Below are positions 8,129-16,885 of a DNA stretch of 64,000 nt, piece after piece. The translations under genes and the position numbers were made by a program. The DNA is from a virus. Location: positions 1-64,000 of the IMG/VR virus record IMGVR_UViG_3300008952_000015. One strand, written 5' to 3'. Position 1 is the first letter of the stretch, and each line of letters starts with the position of its first letter. The notes beneath the pieces are model-generated. The model was not told the origin of the DNA and searched no databases. It worked only from the letters and a program-made list of their open reading frames with translations.

Positions 8129-9904
8129 CTATATCCTCCGTTTTACCCTAGCCAACGTTGATTGCAAATATTCGCTCTTTCTATCTAAACCAGGTTTAAT
8201 AGTAAATCCTTTAGTTAAATCAAATTTATATGCCATATAAGCATACATCAGGGCCATAAGTCCATCATTTGGAGCCGATCCTTTAACAAATGTCTTGAGC
8301 GGCTGCCCCCCCGATATCCTTACTTTTGACTCCATAGAAGTGCAGTGATCAATTAACCACTCAACATACTCGTAGCTTTTCCATGGAAATCTTATTTTAC
8401 CCTTTCTGAACAAATCAAACAGCTCCTCTATCAAAAGATCTTTATTATAAGAAACGATGAGCTCGTCTTCTCGATATTTTATGGGCTTTATTAAACTACC
8501 ACTTCCTTGTGCTCCCAAGAACTTTTCTCCGTAAATACCCTGCAGGTCATGCACCACATCTTGTCCGAAGAACCAATCGGAAACTCCCCTTTTAACCCCG
8601 AACCTTCTGTACATCTCCTTTATAGTGTCTTTTTTGAATGAAAAATTATTCTTCTTAAGTTTATGAGCATGCTCAACTGTAAGCGTTCCATCTGGCTGCG
8701 CAGAAACTACCACTACGCAAGAGTAGGACTGGCCGCCCTTTGCATTTGGATCATCTTCTTTTCCGCCCCAATCAACGCCAAGGTAAACATCCCTGTCCAT
8801 TGGGTTTATACTTTTTGCGAAACTTCTATCTTGATCCCTACACTTATTGTAGACTTCTGCCTTAGTAAGAGGAGATCCGGCTCCAGAATAAAACTCTCCC
8901 ACTACTTCATTTTGCCAAATCCGCTCTGTTTGAGCCGGATTATTCTCAGGCATAAGCTTATCTATATTCTCTCTAGTAAAGTAAGGAATATATAATTGAT
9001 TTATATGAAAGCCAACAAAGCTGCAGTTATTCGGATTTCCCGTAGAAACCCATCTCCCCATCTCTATAGCCTCAACCTTCTTCTGCTTAGTGCCACATTG
9101 AGGACACTGAACAGTATTTTCATAAAGCCATATAGACTTCCACCTATCATCTCCTGGCAAGTAAAATGGATAGGTTTTTTTACAGTTTATGCAGCCCAAA
9201 TGATAATATCTTTGATCTGACATATCCCAAATCGTAGAAAAATAAGAACCCTTGTTCTTAGGGGTTCCGAAATATACCTGAACGCCCTGGCCAACCGGTC
9301 CATATTTTGCCGCTGTCAATATCTTTGTTGCGTTACCGATTGCATGCCCGAACATATCTTGAACTTCATCGAAGAATACAATATCCGCAGTCATACCACG
9401 AATCCTATCTCCATCTGAACCAAGGCTGTCTATCCACAGGGTTCCTGTTTGAAACTGCTTCATCGTTAGATTATCTACAGAGTTTTGACTAATAAGTTTG
9501 TTTTTATTTATGAAATCTTCTTTAGCAGTTCTTACTAAGGTCTCAAGCTTATCTTGTGAAAACTTTTTAACCTGTCCTAGGGCAGGAAATAGGTGTACAA
9601 CTCTAACGTTTGGATCGCAAAAAAGACCGCTGTTAGTAAAGAATAGGTCCAAGGCTCCGGCCATAACCGTAGCACCAACCTGCCGGCCCTTTTTGATAAC
9701 CACAGGCTTTCCATCTTTTCTTGTAGCCTGAAGGGCTATATGACGATAAATTTCCGCCATAAACTTCCAGCCGTTATCAAGAACCTGAAAGTCAGCTCCA
9801 TCTAGAGTTAAGTTGTTTTGAACGAAATGAGCTGGATCAAAGTCTAGAAAACCAGTTTTGAGCTGCTCAAAAAGCTTTTCGTTTGTTTTCTTTTCTTTTG
9901 ACAT
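8129..9904 (-). CDS. terL: Terminase large subunit (packaging ATPase/nuclease)
   Basis: The motor that pumps phage DNA into the prohead and cuts it. A Walker A-like GRQVGATV lies at about residues 69-76 and the Walker B DIVFFDEVQDM at about 172-182. The C-terminal RNase H-like nuclease starts at YLGVDWGG (about 373-380), whose Asp is the expected metal ligand. A likely zinc ribbon with CINCKK and CPQCGTK (about 241-275) sits between the ATPase and the nuclease, as in GpA-like terminases. The length of 591 residues is typical. It is immediately upstream of the portal. The start ATG at 9904 lies 2 bases after the previous gene's stop. No frameshift, intein or missing motif is seen. Confidence 0.92.
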   Translation of the reverse strand: MSKEKKTNEKLFEQLKTGFLDFDPAHFVQNNLTLDGADFQVLDNGWKFMAEIYRHIALQATRKDGKPVVIKKGRQVGATVMAGALDLFFTNSGLFCDPNVRVVHLFPALGQVKKFSQDKLETLVRTAKEDFINKNKLISQNSVDNLTMKQFQTGTLWIDSLGSDGDRIRGMTADIVFFDEVQDMFGHAIGNATKILTAAKYGPVGQGVQVYFGTPKNKGSYFSTIWDMSDQRYYHLGCINCKKTYPFYLPGDDRWKSIWLYENTVQCPQCGTKQKKVEAIEMGRWVSTGNPNNCSFVGFHINQLYIPYFTRENIDKLMPENNPAQTERIWQNEVVGEFYSGAGSPLTKAEVYNKCRDQDRSFAKSINPMDRDVYLGVDWGGKEDDPNAKGGQSYSCVVVVSAQPDGTLTVEHAHKLKKNNFSFKKDTIKEMYRRFGVKRGVSDWFFGQDVVHDLQGIYGEKFLGAQGSGSLIKPIKYREDELIVSYNKDLLIEELFDLFRKGKIRFPWKSYEYVEWLIDHCTSMESKVRISGGQPLKTFVKGSAPNDGLMALMYAYMAYKFDLTKGFTIKPGLDRKSEYLQSTLARVKRRI

Positions 9905-9906
9905 TC

Positions 9907-10491
9907 TTATCCATTAGCATGAGAATAGTAATCAGCCATATCATCATCATGTGATGAGGTCATATCGGCCCCTGGTATATATTCTACTGCTTCTGGATCT
10001 TTTTTGTGCTTTTTAAGAATGGACAGCACTGCATCTTTAAACTTGTTATTAAGTCTTCTTTCAAGCCTATCAAAGCCTAAGTGGGGATGCTCTCTGCAGT
10101 GCGTCATCACAGCTCCATAGCCAGCTTCAGGTCTATCTTTTGCAAAAGAAGAAATATACGCCATAATCCTCTTAAGGTCCTGGATCAAAGCTTTTTTATC
10201 AGATGCTTTTTCCGAATTAGCCGAACACCCATCACAGGTGCCACATCCGCATCCGGCCTCCTTAACCGCCTCTTTTTCTGACGCATCAATATTCTTTACA
10301 AGATTGAACCCCGCCCGAGATTTTAGGTCCGCCATTTTTTCGTCTATAGTATCAAAGTCATTTCGCTTTTTCATTATAGATCGAAGGTTATCAAGATAAT
10401 CAGCATTTTTGTTCAAACCATTAGAAAAGTCTCTAACCCAACCAGCGGTTGTGCTATACTCCTCTGTTAAATTTTGCCTGTTTACCTTCAT
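9907..10491 (-). CDS. Cys-cluster hypothetical protein, 194 aa
   Basis: A soluble 194-residue protein with a dense cysteine cluster, CGCGTCDGC, at about residues 80-88, flanked by helical charged regions. The cluster could bind zinc or another metal. The rest holds a His-rich stretch (HCREHPHLGFDRLERRLNNKF). The protein ends in an acidic segment with several His. It lies just upstream of TerL and downstream of another Cys-pair protein. I do not recognise the family. A packaging or head-assembly accessory role is inferred from position. Confidence 0.6.
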   Translation of the reverse strand: MKVNRQNLTEEYSTTAGWVRDFSNGLNKNADYLDNLRSIMKKRNDFDTIDEKMADLKSRAGFNLVKNIDASEKEAVKEAGCGCGTCDGCSANSEKASDKKALIQDLKRIMAYISSFAKDRPEAGYGAVMTHCREHPHLGFDRLERRLNNKFKDAVLSILKKHKKDPEAVEYIPGADMTSSHDDDMADYYSHANG

Positions 10492-10500
10492 AATTACCCC

Positions 10501-11106
10501 TTAATATAAGCCCATCTCGCCCATTCGTTCGCGGCGCTCATGATATTCCTCTTCTGCAGCCTCTGCTTGCTCTCTAGCATATTCTTCATATTGCTTTTTT
10601 TGCTCTACGGAAAGTCTTCCTTCGGCTACAACCGGAACCACTCTTTTGCCTTCGCACTGCGCACAAGTAATATCATATGTTCCACCAAAATAATCCTCTT
10701 CAAAGTCTGGGTCATCATAAAAGTCATCGCTAGTCAGACCTCCTGCATCTATATTTGGATCAACTGTTTTGCCCTTTCCTCCACACAGGCTGCAAACCTC
10801 AAGTTCTGCTGGCAAGTTAAGCTCTATCTCTTTTTCTTCCGTCCACTCTCCTGTGTCTGGATCCTGCGTCATATCATCATCATCTAAATACTTGGTCCAC
10901 GATATAGTAATGGTTCCTGATCTCTCATCATATCCTTTCCAAGCGCTTTTTGCGTTAGCCCTTGGGTCCATCATATAATTTCGATCTTCAAGTAAAGCGT
11001 CCCGATAAGAAGCCTCTTTTGCCAAGGCGCTTAGAAGTTTAGCCTCTCTAAGAAGACCTCTTGAGTTTAAAATGCTTGCTAATTCAGTTAATTTATCTAA
11101 CATCAT
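10501..11106 (-). CDS. Zinc-ribbon hypothetical protein, 201 aa
   Basis: The N-terminus reads LTELASILNSRGLLREAKLLSAL, one copy of a helical module that recurs in other genes here (see 15978-16877). The centre carries a pair of zinc-binding motifs, CSLCGGKGK (about residue 106) and CAQCEGK (about 148), similar to DnaJ central-domain knuckles but separated by an acidic insert. The C-terminus is a charged helix (EQKKQYEEYAREQAEAAEEE). The start is a double ATG, and the spacing to the previous gene is 9 bases. Function is unknown. Confidence 0.6.
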   Translation of the reverse strand: MMLDKLTELASILNSRGLLREAKLLSALAKEASYRDALLEDRNYMMDPRANAKSAWKGYDERSGTITISWTKYLDDDDMTQDPDTGEWTEEKEIELNLPAELEVCSLCGGKGKTVDPNIDAGGLTSDDFYDDPDFEEDYFGGTYDITCAQCEGKRVVPVVAEGRLSVEQKKQYEEYAREQAEAAEEEYHERRERMGEMGLY

Positions 11107-11115
11107 AAACCTCTT

Positions 11116-12168
11116 CTAATTAAAGTAACTTCTTACGAAGTCGATTCCGCGCTTATTGCCATCATCTTTAGAGGGCCCCGGAGAGTAAGAGCCTCTATCT
11201 TTAAAGATATGAAAACCACTGTCCATACATAATTGCATAATGGAAAGCTCTTCACGGTCGGTCAAATCATACTTTTTCTTAAGAGAGGCATAAACCTCTT
11301 CCATAGGGTGTCCGGCAGAAATATGTGCGTTAATCATCATCCCGGATATTGCTCTTTCAAAAGGAGAGACGGCGATAACTAAATTATTTGGAGTTGAAGC
11401 CTTCTTCTCTAGCTCTTCCGCCTCTTTGAGTTGCTCATAAGAAAGCTTCCTTCCAGAAGGGCTTTTCCAGTTTGGAACAGAATGCGCTTTAGATTCTTTT
11501 TGACTATGTCCATCTTTAATTTGCTTTTTTAGCTTTGATAGATGATCCTTGAGAACCAATACATCTCTCATGATGTTAACTCTTACATCTTCAAGCTTTG
11601 CTATATCCAAAACACTATCATGATCTTCTCGTATAGCTCTAGAGATATCTCCATTCATTCTATCTAGGAAGCTTATGGCTCTTTCACACCCGACTGTAGA
11701 TGTTCCATCGTGCTTTGGAATCTGTGACGGATACATTTCGCTTACATGAGCCATAAACTTAGACAAATCTTTATCGTTTGCATAATCTGTTTCAGGCTCC
11801 GGCTCATCGTCAGGCTTATAGTCGTCAGCGCCAGGCAGTAAATCAGATAGAGGGATATCACCGTGCTCTTCTGCGAATTGAGTCACGTCCTCATCTAATG
11901 CTTCCAGCTCTTCCCCTAGATCTCCGAGACTACCCTCTCCCTCTGTGAGGGGTTCGAGAAGGTCTCCAAGAGATGCGTCTTCCATTCTTTTTAGATCCTC
12001 TTCGAAGACCGTGACCGAATCAGCTTCTCCTCCAGATTCCTCTGCGAATTCCAATACATCATCTTCTGCAAAATCAAATGCGCCCTCTTCGTAAAGAACT
12101 TCATCCGGAGGTGCGACTTGGGCTGCTTCCTTATAAACTACTGTATTTTTCGTACTATTAGACATCAT
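11116..12168 (-). CDS. Acidic hypothetical protein, 350 aa
   Basis: The first ~140 residues are extremely acidic (EEGAFDFAEDDVLEFAEESGGE, DDYKPDDEPEPETDY). The second half is helical and more balanced. The start is a tandem ATG with GGAG nearby, and the second ATG (12165) has the better spacing. No family is recognised. A very acidic head-cluster protein of this size could be a scaffold, a DNA-mimic domain or an assembly chaperone, and I cannot choose between them. Confidence 0.55.
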   Translation of the reverse strand: MMSNSTKNTVVYKEAAQVAPPDEVLYEEGAFDFAEDDVLEFAEESGGEADSVTVFEEDLKRMEDASLGDLLEPLTEGEGSLGDLGEELEALDEDVTQFAEEHGDIPLSDLLPGADDYKPDDEPEPETDYANDKDLSKFMAHVSEMYPSQIPKHDGTSTVGCERAISFLDRMNGDISRAIREDHDSVLDIAKLEDVRVNIMRDVLVLKDHLSKLKKQIKDGHSQKESKAHSVPNWKSPSGRKLSYEQLKEAEELEKKASTPNNLVIAVSPFERAISGMMINAHISAGHPMEEVYASLKKKYDLTDREELSIMQLCMDSGFHIFKDRGSYSPGPSKDDGNKRGIDFVRSYFN

Positions 12169-12173
12169 TTCTC

Positions 12174-12608
12174 CTATCCTATTAAGCTGTAAATCCCATA
12201 ATAAACATCTGTATTCTCATTATCATCAGAATAATAATTAATAGGATATCCATATTGAGCCTTGGGCATGTTTCCTATCATTATATGCGGGTACATAGGG
12301 CTTCCGTTTAATCCGGCACTTCCCGCCGGAAGAGACTGCTGGTTCTCGTCAAACTTGCAGTCTACAGATTCCTTATCCTCGTAAACCCTGTCGGCAAAGG
12401 GGCATTTCTTTGGCATCTCTGCCAAAAGCATCTCCTCTAAATTGTCTTCTAAGACCGCCTGTCTTTGCTCATCATCTTTGTACAAATAAAGTGGAACCAT
12501 CTTAGATATAACAGCAGACTCATCCTCTTCAGATGGTCCCCCGGCAGACATGCATCCGCCAGGTATCTGTAGCCCAAAGGGGCATGACTGTGTTTTTCCT
12601 CTGATCAT
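12174..12608 (-). CDS. Cys-containing hypothetical protein, 144 aa
   Basis: A 144-residue protein with two possible metal-binding cysteine sets, CPFGLQIPGGC near residue 9 and CPFADRVYEDKESVDC near residue 69. The C-terminal third is Tyr/Asn/Gly-rich. It sits 5 bases before the next gene. No family is recognised. It is one of several small cysteine-rich proteins in this packaging region. Confidence 0.55.
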   Translation of the reverse strand: MIRGKTQSCPFGLQIPGGCMSAGGPSEEDESAVISKMVPLYLYKDDEQRQAVLEDNLEEMLLAEMPKKCPFADRVYEDKESVDCKFDENQQSLPAGSAGLNGSPMYPHIMIGNMPKAQYGYPINYYSDDNENTDVYYGIYSLIG

Positions 12609-12648
12609 TTATAGTTCTTCCTAATAAAAGAATAAAGTATTAGTATTT

Positions 12649-13461
12649 TTAAACATATGTATCCCCTAGGCTTTTATCATTTAAAGTAATAGAGTCATCA
12701 AGATATTTTGCTATCATCCTTCTCTTTATAAGCTCTTCTTTAAAAGACCCTGTGAGAGGAATGAGGGACAATATCCCCATATCCATAAGATATCCTAAAG
12801 TTTTTTCTGCGTCTTCAGATATAGATTCGCCTACTATAGATGTAACAAATGCGTCTCGAAGAGTTCTCCCCATTTCTCTTGAGAATATATTTACATTATT
12901 TTTAGCATAATCGATTATACTTCCGTCAATAGAAAAACCTAGCCTGGCCGCAAAGTTTATTGCCCGAAAAACCCTTCTCAGATCGTCTCCGAAGCATATT
13001 TCTGGAGTAGTAATAGGTCTTATTAGCTTATTATCTAAATCCTTAACTGCTAAATCAGTAACGTCTAATAGATCGTGCTCAAAAAGCTTTTTATGCATAG
13101 TGTTTATTGTAAAATCTCTACTATATACTTCAAAAAGACTTCTATCTTTAACCCCATACTCGGAGCTCGCAAAGTCTACCGCCTTATCTGATATGAAATT
13201 GCCCGAGAAATCAAGAGCTTTATCCTCAAAATATACTGACACATGGCCATCCTCGAACATCTTAAATCCCAACTTTAGCTGAATAGCCGCAGATATACCA
13301 AGCCTGGGGGAGTCTGCGTCGTTAGTTGTTAGGTCGATATCAGTTTTAGTAATATTATTTAGATAAATATCTCGCGGAATGCCTCCGACAACCATTGGTT
13401 CAGATACATAGTTGCTAGACGATATATCTAATATGCTTTTATAAATTTCCTCTAGCCTCAT
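12649..13461 (-). CDS. CCA-adding enzyme / poly(A) polymerase family nucleotidyltransferase
   Basis: A class II nucleotidyltransferase of the CCA-adding enzyme/bacterial poly(A) polymerase family, which adds nucleotides to RNA 3' ends. Visible motifs are VVGGIPRD (about residues 24-31, the G-G-x-x-R-D motif), DIDLTT (about 40-45, the catalytic DxD), RDFTINTMH (about 115), LLDVTDLAVKDL and then DDLRRVFRAINFAARLGF. These are the head and neck motifs in the right order. The protein has only 270 residues against roughly 400 for cellular enzymes, so the C-terminal body/tail RNA-binding part is short or missing. Whether it acts on tRNA, mRNA or something else cannot be told from sequence. Its place inside the packaging cluster is odd. 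Confidence 0.85.
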   Translation of the reverse strand: MRLEEIYKSILDISSSNYVSEPMVVGGIPRDIYLNNITKTDIDLTTNDADSPRLGISAAIQLKLGFKMFEDGHVSVYFEDKALDFSGNFISDKAVDFASSEYGVKDRSLFEVYSRDFTINTMHKKLFEHDLLDVTDLAVKDLDNKLIRPITTPEICFGDDLRRVFRAINFAARLGFSIDGSIIDYAKNNVNIFSREMGRTLRDAFVTSIVGESISEDAEKTLGYLMDMGILSLIPLTGSFKEELIKRRMIAKYLDDSITLNDKSLGDTYV

Positions 13462-13494
13462 GTTTCACCCAAACCGTATTACTTGTATATCAGA

Positions 13495-14982
13495 CTATAT
13501 TTCTGACGCCTGAAGAGATTCCTCTTGAGGGCCTTCCTCGTCAGAAGCCTCTTCTTGAGGCTCAGACCTTCCTGGCAGGTCGCTTCTAGAATCTGCAATA
13601 GACTTTGCGTTGGCAAGCTGTCCCATCATCTTAGTGACCCTAGTTAGAGCATATGAAAAGGAATCAATAAGCTTACTTTGAGACTCTGCAAGCTCAGGAA
13701 ACATTGATGCGATCCCAATTTTATCCAGCATAATATCAAATTCGGCTAACTGCCTTATTATCCGTCTGTCTGCAAGCATGCCAGCTACCTCATCAAGCTT
13801 TTTCGCTGCATCATCTAGAGAAATACTTCCAGCAAGCTCATCGTACTCACCTGGTCTTGCTCCGGGAACAGGTGTTATATCCTTAAGCTCTACGGGGTCG
13901 ACATCATCTCCGGAAGGTATAGCTGACTTTGGATCATTAGGATCTGGAGCAGCAGCCTCCTCTGGAACAGCAGCAGCCTCCTCTGGAACAGCAGCAGCCT
14001 CCTCTGGAACAGCAGCAGCCTCCTCTGGAACCTGCTGAGCTATTTTGACCAACATTTCAGCCACATCTTTTTGCCCATGCTTCTCAAGGGTGTTTGCAGT
14101 CCTGTGCGTTACATCAGAAATTGTACTTGCGAGCTTTAAGCAGTGAACCTGATGGCTTAAGTTAAGAAGATGTTCTGCTAACATCTTATACTTCTCTCCA
14201 TCCATGTGCTTGCTCCTCAAAAGCTTATCTATACGCCTTAAGGCTCCATGCAACTTGCCCTTCCATGAGCTAAATGCATCACTTTCATCAGCATCTCTTA
14301 TGGACCGATTTGCGGTCTCATCGAAGGTCGCCCCATCAAAGCTGTCTCCAGGCATGTTGAATCCACCGCCACTATGAGTATAGTTGCTATTTCCCTGTCC
14401 TAGGTTACTCATGTAAATAGCGCTCTTTTTCATATCTTGCTCCTTGTCGGAAGAGTACTTTAGGTGCTCTCCTTCACTATAATATTTAAACCATTTCTTA
14501 AACCGAGTATCTTCTTCTCTCTCTATATCTAGAAAATTACTATAATACTCTAGGGCCTTTTGCTTTGGCATTTGATTCTTTTGTACTGCATCATAAATTA
14601 AGTGAACAGTTTTTAGCCACTTATTTATATCTACTTCATCTTTTGTATCATAATTTTGCCCAAAAGGATTCGGATAAGCAACCTTCTTTATTCCACGCTC
14701 CTTAATTCGATTTTCCAAAAGAATTAAGTATGCATCATTTTTATTTGTAATACCTGTGGCCACAGCTTCACGGAAAACGCTTTCTGGCACCTTTAGGCCT
14801 AGAGAACGGCCAGCAGCCTTAACCAGTTTATACGATAAGATCTTATCGTCAGAGTCTATACCAAGATCTGTTAGCTCCGCCCCCTTCTTAGTTAAAATAT
14901 GAAATTCTTTTGAAGCATAGGATATATTAATCTTAGATAATTTTCTAAGGAAGTATTCATTAACATTTAAAGAAATAGTCAC
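13495..14982 (-). CDS. Head-module hypothetical protein with PEEAAAV repeats, 495 aa
   Basis: A 495-residue protein. Residues about 1-240 form a charged helical/mixed domain. Near 280-310 there is LASTISDVTHRTANTLEKHGQ, a degenerate copy of the helical module described at 15978-16877. Residues about 316-350 carry a tandem VPEEAAA repeat from a 21-base DNA repeat, ending in an acidic Pro-rich linker. The C-terminal ~120 residues are helical and finish with a Glu/Ser-rich tail. It starts with GTG, overlapping the TGA of the 79-residue gene (GTGA), with a GGAG only 1 base before it. That suggests translation by coupling. No family is recognised. Confidence 0.6.
   Translation of the reverse strand: MTISLNVNEYFLRKLSKINISYASKEFHILTKKGAELTDLGIDSDDKILSYKLVKAAGRSLGLKVPESVFREAVATGITNKNDAYLILLENRIKERGIKKVAYPNPFGQNYDTKDEVDINKWLKTVHLIYDAVQKNQMPKQKALEYYSNFLDIEREEDTRFKKWFKYYSEGEHLKYSSDKEQDMKKSAIYMSNLGQGNSNYTHSGGGFNMPGDSFDGATFDETANRSIRDADESDAFSSWKGKLHGALRRIDKLLRSKHMDGEKYKMLAEHLLNLSHQVHCLKLASTISDVTHRTANTLEKHGQKDVAEMLVKIAQQVPEEAAAVPEEAAAVPEEAAAVPEEAAAPDPNDPKSAIPSGDDVDPVELKDITPVPGARPGEYDELAGSISLDDAAKKLDEVAGMLADRRIIRQLAEFDIMLDKIGIASMFPELAESQSKLIDSFSYALTRVTKMMGQLANAKSIADSRSDLPGRSEPQEEASDEEGPQEESLQASEI
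13951..14031. repeat. Tandem 21-bp repeat, ~3.8 units
   Basis: Units at 13951-13971, 13972-13992, 13993-14013 and a partial unit from 14014 are identical until the last changes to a different ending. It lies inside the 495-residue gene and encodes VPEEAAA repeats. The near-perfect identity points to recent slippage expansion. Confidence 0.9.
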
Positions 14983-15218
14983 TCTCCGGCCCTCTCAATC
15001 AAAGCATCTATTTTATCTAACCATTTTCTTTTATCCTTAACCCTTTGTTCGTACACAGCCTCTCTCAGGTAACCTAACAACGATCTCATATGTGCTTTTG
15101 GAACAGGATTATCTTCAGGATATAGGGTAAGGCTTCTCTTGAGCCACTCCTCAAAAGAAACAAGACTGCTGATGTCCTTAAAATCAAACACCTTATATGT
15201 CTTTCCGTCAATCAACAT
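14979..15218 (-). CDS. Hypothetical protein, 79 aa
   Basis: A 79-residue charged helical protein (MLIDGKTYKVFDFKD, then FEEWLKRSLTLYPEDN). The ATG at 15218 overlaps the end of the TerS candidate by 11 bases, and its TGA overlaps the GTG start of the next gene, so it is embedded in the packaging operon. Family unknown. Confidence 0.6.
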   Translation of the reverse strand: MLIDGKTYKVFDFKDISSLVSFEEWLKRSLTLYPEDNPVPKAHMRSLLGYLREAVYEQRVKDKRKWLDKIDALIERAGE

Positions 15219-15891
15219 CTATAATCTCTCCCTCTAGCTCTCCAAAGGAGCCTGTCAAAACTTTGGTTCTTGCATCAAGTCTTTCTACGAAAACAGTTAT
15301 TAGTTCTGGACTAATTTCGCCAAGCACATCAATTACTGTTTCTTTCAAAATTCTTGCCTGCTCATTTACTACATTAATATTAATATTATGATCAATTCGT
15401 TTATCTGCAACTCCCTCTACATACTTCTTCCAGTCCTGCATTAAGCCTTTCATAGTGTTTATGTATTCTATGAAGATCTTATCCTCTCGAAGAGTGCCTC
15501 CATTTTCCAGCAAATTGTAATAGAATTCTAGCCTAGAGTTTATCAAGGAGTCCATCTCAAGAAGCCTTCTTGATACATCAAGCTTCCCTTCTGCTATCTC
15601 CTCGATCTTCTGCTGATAAGCAGAAGAGTTCTGTATAACCATTTTCGTCTCAGCCTCAACGGCTTCCCTGTCAAGTTCTGTTCTGCGATTCTTTATATCG
15701 CCAAGAACATCTCCTTTTAAATTTAAATGATCTGCTCTAAACTTTTGAAGAGTCATATAAGATACGTGCAATCTTTTTGACCTAGGGTATTTCTCTTTAA
15801 GCCATCTCTCTACTTCCTTTACAGAGTCTCCGCCTAATAATCTTTTGATCATATCCTCTTTATCGGGATGGTTTAATACTTTCTTGCTCAT
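15208..15891 (-). CDS. Probable terminase small subunit
   Basis: Small terminases recognise phage DNA and regulate the large subunit. This 227-residue protein has an N-terminal helix-turn-helix-like region (DMIKRLLGGDSVKEVERWL, then HVSYMTLQKFRADHL) followed by long helices (residues about 70-200) suited to oligomerisation. A short acidic C-terminus follows. The HTH plus long helical body is the usual small-terminase architecture, and the gene begins the packaging operon that contains TerL and portal. It starts 11 bases after the U-tract of an intrinsic terminator, with GGAGAAAAT before the ATG. The call is from architecture and context. A generic HTH DNA-binding protein is the alternative. 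Confidence 0.5.
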   Translation of the reverse strand: MSKKVLNHPDKEDMIKRLLGGDSVKEVERWLKEKYPRSKRLHVSYMTLQKFRADHLNLKGDVLGDIKNRRTELDREAVEAETKMVIQNSSAYQQKIEEIAEGKLDVSRRLLEMDSLINSRLEFYYNLLENGGTLREDKIFIEYINTMKGLMQDWKKYVEGVADKRIDHNININVVNEQARILKETVIDVLGEISPELITVFVERLDARTKVLTGSFGELEGEIIDVD

Positions 15892-15902
15892 ATTTTCTCC
15901 AG

Positions 15903-15946
15903 TTAAAAAAAATGCCCCGGTTATATATTACCTTAACCAGAGCATT
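15903..15946 (-). terminator. Intrinsic terminator after the 299-aa gene
   Basis: The stem arms 15911-15923 and 15934-15946 pair over 13 positions, fully complementary if two G-U pairs are allowed, with a 10-base loop. On the minus strand the hairpin is followed by a T8 run (15912-15905, partly shared with the stem end). It separates the upstream virion genes from the TerS/TerL/portal operon. Confidence 0.85.
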
Positions 15947-15977
15947 AAAATTAGTATAGAGTTTTGAAAGCTGCTTA

Positions 15978-16877
15978 TTATCTATTCTTGCTCATCCATG
16001 TATCCAAAAGGTCGGATACATCGTGAAGGCCACAATCATCTAATGATGAAGCAACACTTACAATGGGGCTAAGATTAAGCTGCGCCTTAATATGGCTTGC
16101 TAAACTTTTTATGGTCAAATCTAATTCGTTAGACTCCTGGTCAAAGCCGACGCTGTCGAGTGTATTTGAAATAGCTACTAAAGAATTCGTCATGTGAGCC
16201 AACGAAGTCTTACCAACTTCGAGAATTTGCCTCTCATCTTCTGTAAGATTTTGCGGAGTTAACTCACGAAGCCTGCCTTCTGATAGCTTATAGCCAGACT
16301 CAGGATCCCTGTGAGCTATTACAAGGTTCTTTATTATAAAACCTATATCCATAACATGATCTTCAGATCTGAGCCTGCCCTCAGGTCCTGCCCAATCCCA
16401 GTCACTTGCCGCAACCTTCTTCAGGACACCGTCTAATCTGTCAGCCTCTTTTGACAAGCCTTTTGCATCTAAAACACTTGCCATCCTTGAAAGACTAGAT
16501 TGTAAGGATGCGCTTCCACCTGGAAAAGATCTTCCATCTTCGGTTTTAAAGCCTTCGTTATAATCATATACCTTGTTCGTATAAGGGTCTTGATAAACCC
16601 CGTCAGACACCCTTTGGGCCTGAACGCCTATTCTATCTGGAGAATATCGAGTAGATAGATGAGGTGCCACGTATTCGGTAGGAACCCTTGAGTCATCACC
16701 CTCGGGCGCTATATTGTAAAGAGATTCCGTATCTCTGCCTATCGGAGCCTCTCCGCCCCTCTGAGAGAGATACCTCTCTCTTGTTGCATAGTCTGTAGTG
16801 TTAGACTGAAAGTGCTGAAAAATACCATGCTGATCTCCTACGGCTACTTTTGATATTCTACGTCTTGTCTTACTCAT
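15978..16877 (-). CDS. Virion-module protein with repeated helical 'LD..GL..EAd.LD' motif, 299 aa
   Basis: The N-terminal ~120 residues are polar, Arg/Tyr/Gly-rich and probably extended. The rest is helical. Three related segments are visible: LSRMASVLDAKGLSKEADRL (about residues 129-148), LVAISNTLDSVGFDQESNEL (about 233) and VSVASSLDDCGLHDVSDLL (about 273). Each has a hydrophobic helix, LDs-x-G-hydrophobic, a short acidic turn and a second helix. Similar single copies appear in the proteins at 10501-11106 and 13495-14982. An intrinsic terminator follows 32 bases downstream. I know no named family. A shared virion-assembly or interaction module is inferred. Confidence 0.6.
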   Translation of the reverse strand: MSKTRRRISKVAVGDQHGIFQHFQSNTTDYATRERYLSQRGGEAPIGRDTESLYNIAPEGDDSRVPTEYVAPHLSTRYSPDRIGVQAQRVSDGVYQDPYTNKVYDYNEGFKTEDGRSFPGGSASLQSSLSRMASVLDAKGLSKEADRLDGVLKKVAASDWDWAGPEGRLRSEDHVMDIGFIIKNLVIAHRDPESGYKLSEGRLRELTPQNLTEDERQILEVGKTSLAHMTNSLVAISNTLDSVGFDQESNELDLTIKSLASHIKAQLNLSPIVSVASSLDDCGLHDVSDLLDTWMSKNR

Positions 16878-16885
16878 GTCGTCTC

